NCBI RefSeq assembly: GCF_002001045.1
Contig: NZ_MUNR01000009.1
Span: 186,001-250,000 of the forward strand
Source: Rhodanobacter sp. C01
GTDB lineage: Bacteria; Pseudomonadota; Gammaproteobacteria; Xanthomonadales; Rhodanobacteraceae
Length of the DNA: 64,000 nt
Direction of reading: 5' to 3'
Below the pieces are notes generated by a model. The model saw only the letters and a program-made list of their open reading frames with translations, ran no database searches and was not told where the DNA came from. Below are positions 15,082 through 24,458 of this stretch, in pieces (position 1 is the first letter of the stretch; each line of letters opens with the position of its first letter). A program made the translations under genes and the position numbers.

Positions 15082-15996
15082 TCAGCCCCCTCCATTGATC
15101 GGGAGGTGGGGGTTTCCATCTTCAGTTGTCACGTCGGGCCGGTGGGCGTGCGGTTGTTGAGCATTCGGGTCTGCCTGTCCACTGTGGCCTCCACGATCCA
15201 AACGATCTCCGGTTGGCTTGCCGTTAGAGCCGATGACTTGTTGGTAGTCCCCGTTCGGCGAGGTGTTTACTTTTTGCCCTGTGTCGACGGGTATCGCGTT
15301 GCCGTGTTTATCCACGACCACGACCGGCGAATCAACTTTTCCCGTATAAGGATTTGTGTTGCCATCACTCGCTGGCACGGGTTTGGCCGCAGGGGCTGGT
15401 GCATCCGCAGGTTTTGCGGTCGGAGCAGGTGCATCGTCGTTGTGATGAGCTGTGGGAGCGGTGTTTTGGACAGCTCTAACAGTGAGTGTGGCAACCAACG
15501 CTGCTCCAGCCGCGACAACCGCGGTGCCGCAGGGGGTTGCCGCGCAAGCGGCAATGGCTTCACCGATACAGAGGTCTTCAAGACACTTTCCGTTGGGGTC
15601 GATGTGATTGATTGGGTTGTTATTGACGTAGGTATAGCGGTTAAAGTTGAACGCATTTCCTGCCGTAGGGACTATGGGGTCAACACTGATAAATCGGCCG
15701 ATCGCGGGATCGTAATAGCGCGCTTGCATGTAGCTAAGCCCAGTATCGGGGTCATTCACATGGCCCGCATAGCCAGGCCCGTTAGGCGCAGTTCCAAGTG
15801 CTATTCCGCCATAGGGCGCATAGTCGAATGTCGCTGTGATGTTCCCCTGCGCATCGGCCTCGGCGAGTGGAGTGCCCTGAGAGTCCGTGTAAACGTAGGT
15901 CACGGTACCTGCGTGAAGCTGCGTGTTGAGAAAAACACTCAGCAGAAAAATCACTAAGCATCGGCTCCATGCCCTCAATCCGCTGCCGTCTTTCAT
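15082..15996 (-). CDS. Short RHS-core protein with C-terminal toxin-like domain
   Basis: 304 residues from ATG 15996 (CAGGGG 8 bases upstream; a second ATG at 16002 has no room for a ribosome site). A signal peptide of about 28 residues leads straight into a single RHS core: VTYVYTDSQGTPLAEADAQG, then YMQARYYDPAIGRFISVDPI, then NRYTYVNNNPINHIDPNGK. An Ala/Pro-rich hydrophobic linker follows. The last 75 residues contain GNAIPVDTGQKVN, then IGSNGKPTGDRLDRGGH and DPNAQQPHAHRPDV. This closely resembles what I remember of polymorphic toxin type 24 (predicted RNase). It lacks the usual thousand-residue RHS shell, so it is either a cut-down orphan tip or a silent cassette. Confidence 0.82.
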   Translation of the reverse strand: MKDGSGLRAWSRCLVIFLLSVFLNTQLHAGTVTYVYTDSQGTPLAEADAQGNITATFDYAPYGGIALGTAPNGPGYAGHVNDPDTGLSYMQARYYDPAIGRFISVDPIVPTAGNAFNFNRYTYVNNNPINHIDPNGKCLEDLCIGEAIAACAATPCGTAVVAAGAALVATLTVRAVQNTAPTAHHNDDAPAPTAKPADAPAPAAKPVPASDGNTNPYTGKVDSPVVVVDKHGNAIPVDTGQKVNTSPNGDYQQVIGSNGKPTGDRLDRGGHSGQADPNAQQPHAHRPDVTTEDGNPHLPINGGG

Positions 15997-16152
15997 GTAC
16001 ATCCCCTGTTTATCCCCTAGGAGAAGACTACAAGAAGTTCTATTTGGTGAGAACGCCGAGTGCTAGTGACGTCGGCCCGCGAGGGTGTCAATGCCCTGAT
16101 CCCATTTTCTGATGACCATTTTCTTCATGACTTCGTTTCCTTGAGTACAGCC

Positions 16153-16353
16153 TCAAGCCGCCGCCAGCACTTTGCGCACCGTCTTCGGCGCCGCCACAGC
16201 AACCTTCAGTAACGCCTTGGCAGCCCCGCTCGGCTCGCGCCTACCCTTCTCCCAGTCCTGCAGTGTGCGAACGGAAACACCGATCATCACAGCGAAATCA
16301 AGCTGCGACAAACCATGCTTGAGTCGGGCTTCCATGGCTTGCGTCACGCCCAC
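16153..16353 (-). pseudogene. XRE-family HTH (antitoxin-like), N-terminally truncated
   Basis: 66 codons from a GTG. The helix-turn-helix is intact (KHGLSQLDFAVMIGVSVRTLQDWEKGRREPSG), as in HigA/NadS-type antitoxins, followed by AAKALLKVAVAAP. Relatives carry about 30 further N-terminal residues. Here the frame is broken immediately upstream by a stop inside the REP-like palindrome at 16361-16412, so the repeat has probably replaced the 5' end. No toxin partner is adjacent. A shortened protein might still be made from the GTG. Confidence 0.6.
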
Positions 16354-16360
16354 ATTCGCA

Positions 16361-16412
16361 ATAAAGGGGACGGAGTAAATTATCTCGGCTTAATTACCTC
16401 CGCCCCCTTATT
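16361..16412. repeat. REP-like palindrome, GGACGGAGGTA type
   Basis: ATAAAGGGGACGGAG-TAAATTA on the left and TAATTACCTCCGCCCCCTTAT on the right, with a short centre. It abuts, and seems to truncate, the XRE gene. Confidence 0.75.
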
Positions 16413-16496
16413 TGGTCTGTTTTCGGTTATTTCTGCCTGGACCCGACCGACCGGGCGCGCCGCCTACTCGGCGCGTCCAGTCGAGCCGAAATGGCC

Positions 16497-17261
16497 TCAG
16501 ATGGCAGGCTGGACGTATGCCAGCGCAGCTGCCCTTTCACCACCGCCGAGCGGTCCGACGACAGTGAGCCGAGCCGAAGGGCGCGATATGCCGCGCAGGG
16601 ATGCGCATGCCGGTACGGCGAGATAGGAGGCTGCCTCCTCCCTCACGTCTGCATGCGAACGACGACGCCCATCGAGGCGCTGCACACTGTCGACGTCATG
16701 GATGATGTCGCGCAGTCTCTCTGCATCGCGAATGATGGCATCGCCCATGATCGACAGCGTGACGTCAGCGAAGTCCGCCTGATCGGTAGCGACCACTACA
16801 TCGCCATGGGCGCGGAGGATGTCGCCCAGCCGGGCCAGTTCGTCGATCTGGTCCAGGGTGACGCCCGACACATAGCATTTGCCCGCCTCGTTCGTCGCCG
16901 ACCAGCCCAATTCCGGTTCAGTGTCGTCCGTGTCCGCCGCTACCTCAGTGAAGGTGGACACTTTCGGCTCAACTTCAACCTCCGCCTTGGCCTCGGGCGC
17001 AGCCACCTTGTCGCCACGCTCGGCGGGATACGAGAGTTCGTCCAGCACCTGAGCGATCTGCTCCTCCAGCAGTTCCAGGCAGATCGCGACTTCGCCTGGG
17101 CGAATCTCCGCGAACCACTCCCGATCCACGTCCGACCTGCGCGGTCGCGCCAAATTGGTCAGGAACCCCACGTATTCGCGTAGCTGCTTCAGCCGCAGCT
17201 GGCTGTCCTCCGGCAGAAAATAGCCCGTCGTTTCCAGATCATCCGAATCGTACGTCGACAT
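16497..17261 (-). CDS. XAC0095-family protein
   Basis: 254 residues. The N-terminus (TTGYFLPEDSQLRLKQLREYVGFLTNLARPR) is the signature of the XAC0095 family, small proteins of unknown function typical of Xanthomonadales. It is followed by an acidic helix with LELLEEQIAQVLDELSYPA. Family members I recall are about 100-120 residues, so the remaining 130 residues are unusual. They hold TLDQIDELARLGDILRAHGD and FADVTLSIMGDAI. The last 45 look like read-through into non-coding sequence (Ala/Gly/Pro-rich). AGGAGG lies 6 bases before the ATG. The leader is highly structured and contains a C4-RNA-like fold. Confidence 0.8.
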   Translation of the reverse strand: MSTYDSDDLETTGYFLPEDSQLRLKQLREYVGFLTNLARPRRSDVDREWFAEIRPGEVAICLELLEEQIAQVLDELSYPAERGDKVAAPEAKAEVEVEPKVSTFTEVAADTDDTEPELGWSATNEAGKCYVSGVTLDQIDELARLGDILRAHGDVVVATDQADFADVTLSIMGDAIIRDAERLRDIIHDVDSVQRLDGRRRSHADVREEAASYLAVPACASLRGISRPSARLTVVGPLGGGERAAALAYVQPAI

Positions 17262-17317
17262 GGTCGCCTCCTAGTTCCATAGAAGTGCCCGTCCACGACG
17301 TGACGACGGACGGGAAG

Positions 17318-17390
17318 TCGGGAGGCTAGAAACCGCGTACAGACGGCGGGCGTATTCCCCTTGCGGGTGTTGTATTAGCCGCCCTCCCGA
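17318..17390 (-). ncRNA. C4-antisense-RNA-like structured leader element
   Basis: On the minus strand, TCGGGAGG (17390-17383) pairs with CCTCCCGA (17325-17318) as a closing stem. Inside, GGCGG (17383-17379) pairs with CCGCC (17349-17345), and a CCC-GCAA-GGG GNRA hairpin (17367-17358) caps it. The 3' half (17345-17318) is complementary to the upstream sequence at 17487-17461, the hallmark of phage P1/P4 C4 RNAs, which pair with their own transcript. A second hairpin, CCCGTCC/GGACGGG (17314-17288), sits just before the ribosome site of the XAC0095 gene. The fold is clear; the C4 name is from memory. Confidence 0.5.
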
Positions 17391-17426
17391 CGCAGGGTTC
17401 GCGTCGGCTTGCACCTGCGAACAGGT

Positions 17427-17457
17427 ACAAAAAACCCACCGGTTTGTCGGAGGTGGG
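17427..17457 (-). terminator. Intrinsic terminator inside the XAC0095 leader
   Basis: CCCACC (17457-17452), an 11-base loop, GGTGGG (17440-17435) and six T's (17434-17429), read on the minus strand. It lies about 170 bases before the XAC0095 start and upstream of the C4-like fold, so it could attenuate the gene or end a short leader RNA. Confidence 0.7.
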
Positions 17458-17581
17458 TACCGCTGTACGACGGAGTTTCTAGGCTCCTTGAAATCGAGTC
17501 TGCTACGGCAGTGAAGGGGTGTCAAGACAGGTCCATGGCTATCGGTTGACGTCCATGACACTTCTGCGTTGTAGCGCGGGT

Positions 17582-17604
17582 GAGTGAACCTGACTCCATT
17601 TTTT
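17582..17604. repeat. REP-like half-site, GTCAGGTTCA type
   Basis: GAGTGAACCTGACTCCATTTT with no opposite arm. The rest of 17458-17817 shows no gene; a 67-codon plus-strand frame starting in this half-site has no recognisable motif. Confidence 0.45.
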
Positions 17605-17817
17605 GTCGTCTCGAAGACTGCGCCTGGTGCGCGCACTTCTATCCATATGAAACCGTCGTAGATGTTGATTCGACGTCGGGAAATGTGGGGATACCTCAGA
17701 CTCTGAGTCTGCTTTTCGAGCGGAGGATCTTGAGCATCGCTTGGAGGGCAATCGAAAAGAGGATACTTCCGATCCTCGTCTAACGAGACTAGCCGTCAAA
17801 TCTTCGGCCAGGCGTGG

Positions 17818-18861
17818 CTATCGCCGCCCGTAAGGCCGAGTCAAAACTGGACGGGTTCGCGGAACCATGGCTCGTGCCGAGGCCCGCATGCGATTCACCA
17901 GTCGAGCGGTATCCCTGCTCAGCAACTCTTCACCGCCTCTACCAAGAGCGATGAAATCCATCACCGGGCGCCCGCGCTCGGGCGAAACCATCAAGCTACC
18001 GAGCAGCGTCGCGGCTCGTTCGTTGTCGTTGAATCGGCGCCGAAGAAGCCCGTAGATACCGTTAGAAATCAAATCGGCGACCTGAACTCCGTCGCTATCT
18101 TTCGAGTCAACAAACTTAAGGTGTTCAAGCCATATTTTGTTCGCATCAATCAAACCGTCATCCGGCCGTGAATCCTTCGGTGGGGGTAGCCAGTCGGGAT
18201 ATGGACCGTCGGAGTAGAAGCGTGAAAAGCGACTGTAGTCAGCACCTTTCACCTGAATCAGAGGTTCGTCTCGCGCAATCGCTTGGGTGAAGGGAAGGGT
18301 AATTGAAGCGAACGTTTCGTCGAAATGGTTGCGCGTTACATCTTTTTGATCGAAGCGCCAACGGAACGCGCTCAGCGTGGCCGGGATGCGGACGGCGTAA
18401 TACAGACTTGCGCTCCGGACGATCGTCCAGACCAACCGGGTCCGGCAGTTGATTTCGATGTATTGCTGGACTGAGAGCGCTTCAATCGAACCCGCCATCT
18501 CCCTGACCATTCGCTTTCCCTCTGGAAAGTTCATCTTTGGCTCGTTCGCCAAAATGATCTGGACCTGTGCCGCTTGGTGTTGATCGGCAGTTTCGTTTGT
18601 TGCGCCATCAGTCGCCACAGCGAAAGCGACCGCGTTGATCGCCGACAAGTCCTCCAGAAGTTTGAAGTAAGCCACCTCGTTGACGTCCCTACGCTTCACT
18701 TCGGTGTCGAAGCGAAATCCGTTAGCAACCTTGAAATGGCGCAGCGCCTTGGTTACCTGCGGACGACTGATCTCGGGGACTATGTAACCCGCCACTAGGG
18801 AAAAAGAGCCCTGCGCGTCCGTGGCGGCAAAGGTCCCAGCCTCATCGAGATAGATATACAT
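17818..18861 (-). CDS. DUF3800-domain protein
   Basis: 347 residues. The N-terminus MYIYLDEAGTF followed by FSLVAGYIV is the first conserved acidic strand of DUF3800, and EVKRRDVNEVAYFKLLEDL follows. The C-terminal DSKDSDGVQVADLISNGIYG is the family's last acidic helix. DUF3800 proteins have an RNase H-like fold and are common in defence islands and near mobile elements; nuclease activity is inferred only. GAGG stands 13 bases upstream of the ATG. It is the last gene on the minus strand of the defence cluster, separated from the NADAR gene by 160 bases with a REP-like repeat. Confidence 0.85.
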   Translation of the reverse strand: MYIYLDEAGTFAATDAQGSFSLVAGYIVPEISRPQVTKALRHFKVANGFRFDTEVKRRDVNEVAYFKLLEDLSAINAVAFAVATDGATNETADQHQAAQVQIILANEPKMNFPEGKRMVREMAGSIEALSVQQYIEINCRTRLVWTIVRSASLYYAVRIPATLSAFRWRFDQKDVTRNHFDETFASITLPFTQAIARDEPLIQVKGADYSRFSRFYSDGPYPDWLPPPKDSRPDDGLIDANKIWLEHLKFVDSKDSDGVQVADLISNGIYGLLRRRFNDNERAATLLGSLMVSPERGRPVMDFIALGRGGEELLSRDTARLVNRMRASARAMVPRTRPVLTRPYGRR

Positions 18862-18962
18862 TTGTTCAGTATGCCTCGCTCAAACATCGAGAAGGGCCTG
18901 GGGTTTCTTCAGCGCGATCCAAGTCCCCGGTCGGGTTGTCGATCTGAGAGAAGGGAAGAATA

Positions 18963-19012
18963 GTGTCAGAGGTAGTTATTCGGATTTAATTACCTCTGAG
19001 CTGGCCCCGTTT
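18963..19012. repeat. REP-like palindrome, degenerate GGACGGAGGTA type
   Basis: TCAGAGGTA (18966-18974) and TACCTCTGA (18991-18999), followed by GGCCCCGTTTCC. It ends 9 bases before the NADAR gene's stop codon and is the rightmost REP-like repeat I find in the window. Confidence 0.65.
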
Positions 19013-19021
19013 CCTTGTTCA

Positions 19022-19726
19022 TCACAGCCGAAAATCTTGTTGAACTGTCTCGTCCTGCCGAGCATTGCTGATAGCAGCGGCGCCCACTGTTCGTAGAAAC
19101 GCTTCTTTGGACGAAGTCGCCTCATTGAGCAGGCAACGCTTGTATAGGGATATATACAAGGCAACTGAATAGGCTTGGCAGTTGATCGAGCGCGCGGGGT
19201 TAAATTCGATATCGGTGAAAGCTGAATAATCTAAAAGCTGCTCTGTGATGCTGGACTGCTTCTTCAATGTGTTGATGTAGAGCCAGTCATAGAACGCCGT
19301 CTGCGGCTCAAGACCCCACTCGATACCGAAGAAACGGAACCCAGTAAGACGGCCAGACGAGTGCAGCCTGTCGTCTTTCTTTGCTTCACGCGAGGTCATG
19401 TCGAGAATGTCGATATATGGACCGCCGCGCTCGAACACCTTACTGCCCTGATACGCGCACTCAACGCTGAATGTGCGATTGTGTTTGACTGTGGTGAACG
19501 ATAAGTTGAAGGCGCTTAATGCAACTCCAAGGTTCTCGCGGGACTTACTGGATACCTCTAGCATCCGGTCAATGCCAGGCAGCTTTATGGCAGCAGCATG
19601 CAATGAGTCCACAGACTTCTGCTTCTGCGAAGCAGCCATGCCAGGGAACCACTGGAACTCAACGTACTTCGTACGGACTAGTGCTGGTCCTTCGGCAGTC
19701 GGTATAAAGATGGGTCTTTCGGCCAT
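19022..19726 (-). CDS. DarT-associated NADAR-type antitoxin
   Basis: 234 residues. It starts MAERPIFIPT and has FSVECAYQGSKVF (87-98), PQTAFYDWLYINTL (141-154) and FTDIEFNPARSINCQAYS (170-187). This pattern matches the NADAR-like proteins that accompany DarT toxins. NADAR enzymes hydrolyse ADP-ribose from guanine bases in DNA and so undo the toxin's damage. The gene begins 9 bases after the DarT stop, with AGGA upstream, so the two are one operon. Specific catalytic residues cannot be assigned without a structure-based alignment. Confidence 0.8.
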   Translation of the reverse strand: MAERPIFIPTAEGPALVRTKYVEFQWFPGMAASQKQKSVDSLHAAAIKLPGIDRMLEVSSKSRENLGVALSAFNLSFTTVKHNRTFSVECAYQGSKVFERGGPYIDILDMTSREAKKDDRLHSSGRLTGFRFFGIEWGLEPQTAFYDWLYINTLKKQSSITEQLLDYSAFTDIEFNPARSINCQAYSVALYISLYKRCLLNEATSSKEAFLRTVGAAAISNARQDETVQQDFRL

Positions 19727-19735
19727 TAGCTTGTC

Positions 19736-20374
19736 CTATCGATACTTCCGCGCGTATCCACGGGACGCAAACATACCTTTGTTGTTCGCGTGCAGGTATG
19801 TCTTACGCTCTCCGAGATAACCCGCGTAAGCGTCACGCGCGATAGCAGTCTCGAAGATGGCGCCGACGATGTACCGAGGCTCAATCACATCAAAAACCAA
19901 AACTTCCGCTTGTACATCAGTCGGATCACAAACTTGGAGTTTTTGCTCTTCACGAGATGTAAGGCCCACGATTTCATCGAACATACCCGCGAACGCTTGC
20001 GGAGTCTTCAACACAGCGAGAGGCTGACGACTTATGCGTGCATCGGCAGCATTATGGCAACAAAACGCACAATCTTTCGTCCACAACACTTCAGGGAGTA
20101 GGACAAGGACAGTCCAATCAACACCTTGGCACTCGCTCCGGTACTTGTAAAACATCTGACTGTTCGGAAAGGCTATTGATATGGACGTTCCGTCCTTGTG
20201 GCCGTCAAGTCGAAGCTGATCATTGATAGACGGAGCGGCACCTATCTCATTGACTCGCTCGATGGGATACAGGCCACGAGCCATGATCGACGGCAGATTT
20301 ACCGCGCGCGTAAAGTGTAGAAGGTAGGGAACTTGAAACGCTGTCGCATGTACTTGAATAGCCTGCCTTGGCAT
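19736..20374 (-). CDS. darT: DarT-family DNA ADP-ribosyltransferase toxin
   Basis: 212 residues. The DarT pattern is clear: PYLLHFTRAVNLPSIMARGL (16-35) with the NAD-binding His 20, then a loop with APSINDQLRLDGHKDGTSIS, then SQMFYKYR. The QAEVLV strand carries the candidate catalytic Glu 157. DarT modifies bases of single-stranded DNA with ADP-ribose and blocks replication; relatives stop phage DNA synthesis. The NADAR partner suggests the guanine-modifying branch rather than the thymidine one. AAGGGGG stands 7 bases before the ATG. It reads in the same direction as kwaB, 106 bases downstream of it. Confidence 0.85.
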   Translation of the reverse strand: MPRQAIQVHATAFQVPYLLHFTRAVNLPSIMARGLYPIERVNEIGAAPSINDQLRLDGHKDGTSISIAFPNSQMFYKYRSECQGVDWTVLVLLPEVLWTKDCAFCCHNAADARISRQPLAVLKTPQAFAGMFDEIVGLTSREEQKLQVCDPTDVQAEVLVFDVIEPRYIVGAIFETAIARDAYAGYLGERKTYLHANNKGMFASRGYARKYR

Positions 20375-20480
20375 ACTGCCCCCTTTAATGTGAATTTCGC
20401 ACCTATGCTCGCCTTCTGCATACCATCACTTTTCTGATCGATCGCCAATGAACCGCATCCTTTATTTCACTCTTCTTTAA

Positions 20481-21356
20481 TCAGGAACGAGCCCTTTTTG
20501 AATTTGCCTCGAACGAGCCACCCGTAAGTGGACCAACATACAACTCTTCTTCCAAAAATTTTAGAAGCTCACGAAGTTGCTTTGAATCCGCAGGGATAAC
20601 AAGACATTCGTCACCTTTGTCATCGGCCTGAATATTCAAAGTAAGATCAAATTGCTTTGCCGTTTCAGCAATTTTTGCAACCGGCATATTCGTTAAAATT
20701 CCGGAGTCCAAGATGTATGCAACCCGACTCCTAACCCATTGACCAGCACGCTTTTTGAGAGCATCAGAGTCCTCAACAATTACGTTTTTCAATGCAACGA
20801 AAGCCTCTATATCTACATCCGTAGCCTCACGGTAATAGGATGAAATATCGAAAATCTGTTTCATCCAATAGATGCTTTGAAAAAGCAACACCCCCTGCCG
20901 ATACACAGCATGGCATGTTGATCCAATTGTCAAACCTGCCGCATGAAGACGATCAAAGACTTCGCCCGAAACAATCAAGCGCAGGGTAGATTGGCAAAGC
21001 CTTTGCTCTCTCTTAACCACTTGAATATAGGCAATATCATCATCAGCATCGTAGGCACACAAACCATATACGGTTGAGATGGCTGCGTCATTCATCGGAA
21101 ACGCGGGACAATCAATCGGCGACGTGAAAGCTTCAAAAATATGAGCCGGAAGGTCGAAACCTTCGATCTGAAGAACCTCAGTCTCGTCGGGCTTGAAATT
21201 GTCCCGTTCAAATTTTACAGGCACAAGTTGAGAAGAAGTCAGCGCTCCACCCATTTGTAGAAATTTGGCAGACAAGTCACCCTGGATGCTGCTTTCTATC
21301 TGGAGTCGGTAGCAACCAGTTGATGTTCCATCGTTCGTAAACGCAAAAAAATCCAT
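20481..21356 (-). CDS. kwaB: Kiwa anti-phage protein KwaB (DUF4868)
   Basis: 291 residues, near the KwaB length of about 315. Visible features are LPAHIFEAFTSPIDCPAF, then YIQVVKREQRLCQSTLRLIVSGEVFDRL, then LLFQSIYWMKQIFDISSYYREAT, and a C-terminal LRELLKFLEEELYVGPLTGG. The DUF4868 domain and a directly adjoining KwaA identify it. In Kiwa, KwaB binds DNA and works with the membrane protein KwaA to halt phage replication. The base composition is clearly more AT-rich than the flanking core genes, a sign of transfer. AGGGGG lies 10 bases before the ATG, and kwaA ends 19 bases upstream. Confidence 0.85.
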   Translation of the reverse strand: MDFFAFTNDGTSTGCYRLQIESSIQGDLSAKFLQMGGALTSSQLVPVKFERDNFKPDETEVLQIEGFDLPAHIFEAFTSPIDCPAFPMNDAAISTVYGLCAYDADDDIAYIQVVKREQRLCQSTLRLIVSGEVFDRLHAAGLTIGSTCHAVYRQGVLLFQSIYWMKQIFDISSYYREATDVDIEAFVALKNVIVEDSDALKKRAGQWVRSRVAYILDSGILTNMPVAKIAETAKQFDLTLNIQADDKGDECLVIPADSKQLRELLKFLEEELYVGPLTGGSFEANSKRARS

Positions 21357-21375
21357 TTAATCTAATCCCCCTGAA

Positions 21376-21894
21376 TTATCGTTTAGAGTCAATCAATATA
21401 TATGGTGAAATACGGCCCACACTCTTAACATCCCCTTTCGCGATTAGATTACGCCTAGATATCAGGAGGAATGTCGTCCCGCCCTCTGTGCCGATTTCGT
21501 AGAAATGATATCCGAAAGCAGCCATTATTGGATTAAATGTAAAAGCATTAGACGTTGACAGCGCAATCAACAACAATATCCCTATAAGCGCAAGAGCCCA
21601 TATCGACAGATCCTGTGATGGGCCAGCCAGCGGTAGAAGATAAGTAACAATGAAAGCAACCACTTCAGTATCGGTAGCTTTTATTGTCGTCACTTTTAGA
21701 GAAATTTTTGGCAATTGCCTAGCGAGACCCAACATAACAAGAAGGCATACCAACGCAAGCAATGTTCCCACAATAAGTACATAGGCATGTCTTTCCGACC
21801 AACCATGCCTTGATATGTCAGCGATGCACCAAACTACAAGCACTGGAGCAATCGAAGTTAACGTGAGCAGCAGCCTCGCAATTATGCTGGCCAT
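21376..21894 (-). CDS. kwaA: Kiwa membrane protein KwaA
   Basis: 172 residues with four hydrophobic segments (about 6-26, 33-56, 80-95 and 97-116), the KwaA topology. A soluble C-terminal tail follows (FYEIGTEGGTTFLLISRRNLI, then VKSVGRISPYILIDSK). The tail pattern and the kwaB neighbour make the assignment. KwaA is the membrane sensor of Kiwa. The start has GAGG about 9 bases upstream. It begins 100 bases beyond the stop of hutU, on the same strand. The gene is AT-rich compared with hutU. Confidence 0.85.
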   Translation of the reverse strand: MASIIARLLLTLTSIAPVLVVWCIADISRHGWSERHAYVLIVGTLLALVCLLVMLGLARQLPKISLKVTTIKATDTEVVAFIVTYLLPLAGPSQDLSIWALALIGILLLIALSTSNAFTFNPIMAAFGYHFYEIGTEGGTTFLLISRRNLIAKGDVKSVGRISPYILIDSKR

Positions 21895-21993
21895 TTGGTA
21901 ATGCCTCGCCGTTTCTGGCTTTGAAAGGTACGACTGCGGCGTCTCACCTAGTCAGACTGTCGCGCGACCGAGCATTCACAATATCGACCAGCT

Positions 21994-23664
<1,671 letters not shown>

Positions 23665-23859
23665 GGGCAGGTCCTTCGAAGACGGCTAGACAAGGCACAA
23701 GCACCGATTATGCGGCGCGCGCGCGGCCACCGCCAATCGGCCTAGGTCGCCCCCGCTTGCGGTCGGGCTTATGGCCGATTGCCGGGGCCGGGACAACGGC
23801 AGAGACTGGCAAAGGGGATCCGGGGGGAAACCGTCACAGCAAACTCCGAGGAGGCTGTC

Positions 23860-24426
23860 ATGCACGCCACAGGCTTGATGACCCGGTTCAGCGTTGTCGC
23901 CGCGATGCTTGTTCTCATGGGCTCCACGCAGGCGGCGGACACGAAGGCGCCGACCGATGCGCAGATGATCGCCAGCGCGATGCGCGCCGCACCAGCGCGG
24001 GTGGCGAGAGACGCGACGATCATGGCGATGGGAGCGGACGGAAGCATGCGCACGCTGCGCAAGGGCAGCAATGATTTCACCTGCATGCCGGACAACCCGG
24101 GGGTGCCGGGACCAGATGCGATGTGCATGGACAGGAACGCGATGGCATGGGTGCAGGCGTATGTCGGGCACCAGCCGCCGCCGACCGGCAAGATCGGCTT
24201 GATGTACATGCTGGAAGGCGGCACGGATGCGAGCAACACGGACCCGTACGCGAAGAAACCGGAAAACGGCAAGCACTGGATCAGGACCGGACCGCATTTC
24301 ATGATCGTGGGTGCGGACCCGGCTTTTTACGACAATTACCCGAAGCACGCGGCCCCCGACACGGCGGCGCCGTATGTGATGTGGGCCGGCACGCCGTATC
24401 AGCACTTGATGGCACCGGTCAGGTAA
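23860..24426 (+). CDS. Secreted protein of unknown function
   Basis: 188 residues from ATG 23860, with AGGAGG 7 bases upstream (the frame is open to 23779). The signal peptide MHATGLMTRFSVVAAMLVLMGSTQAA is clear. The mature part contains APARVARDATIMAMGADGSMRTL, the Cys pair FTCMPDNPG and DAMCMDRNAMAWV, and KHWIRTGPHFMIVGADPAFYD. It probably forms one disulphide and may bind a ligand or metal in the periplasm. I do not recognise a named family. It stands alone, divergent from hutU and convergent with the sensor kinase. Confidence 0.82.
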   Translation: MHATGLMTRFSVVAAMLVLMGSTQAADTKAPTDAQMIASAMRAAPARVARDATIMAMGADGSMRTLRKGSNDFTCMPDNPGVPGPDAMCMDRNAMAWVQAYVGHQPPPTGKIGLMYMLEGGTDASNTDPYAKKPENGKHWIRTGPHFMIVGADPAFYDNYPKHAAPDTAAPYVMWAGTPYQHLMAPVR

Positions 24427-24458
24427 TCCGTGCGGGCCGAGCCCGCCGGCATCACGCG

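Noticed and set aside
17580-17783. 67-codon plus-strand frame starting in a REP-like half-site
   Set aside because: Its start lies inside repeat sequence and it has no recognisable feature.
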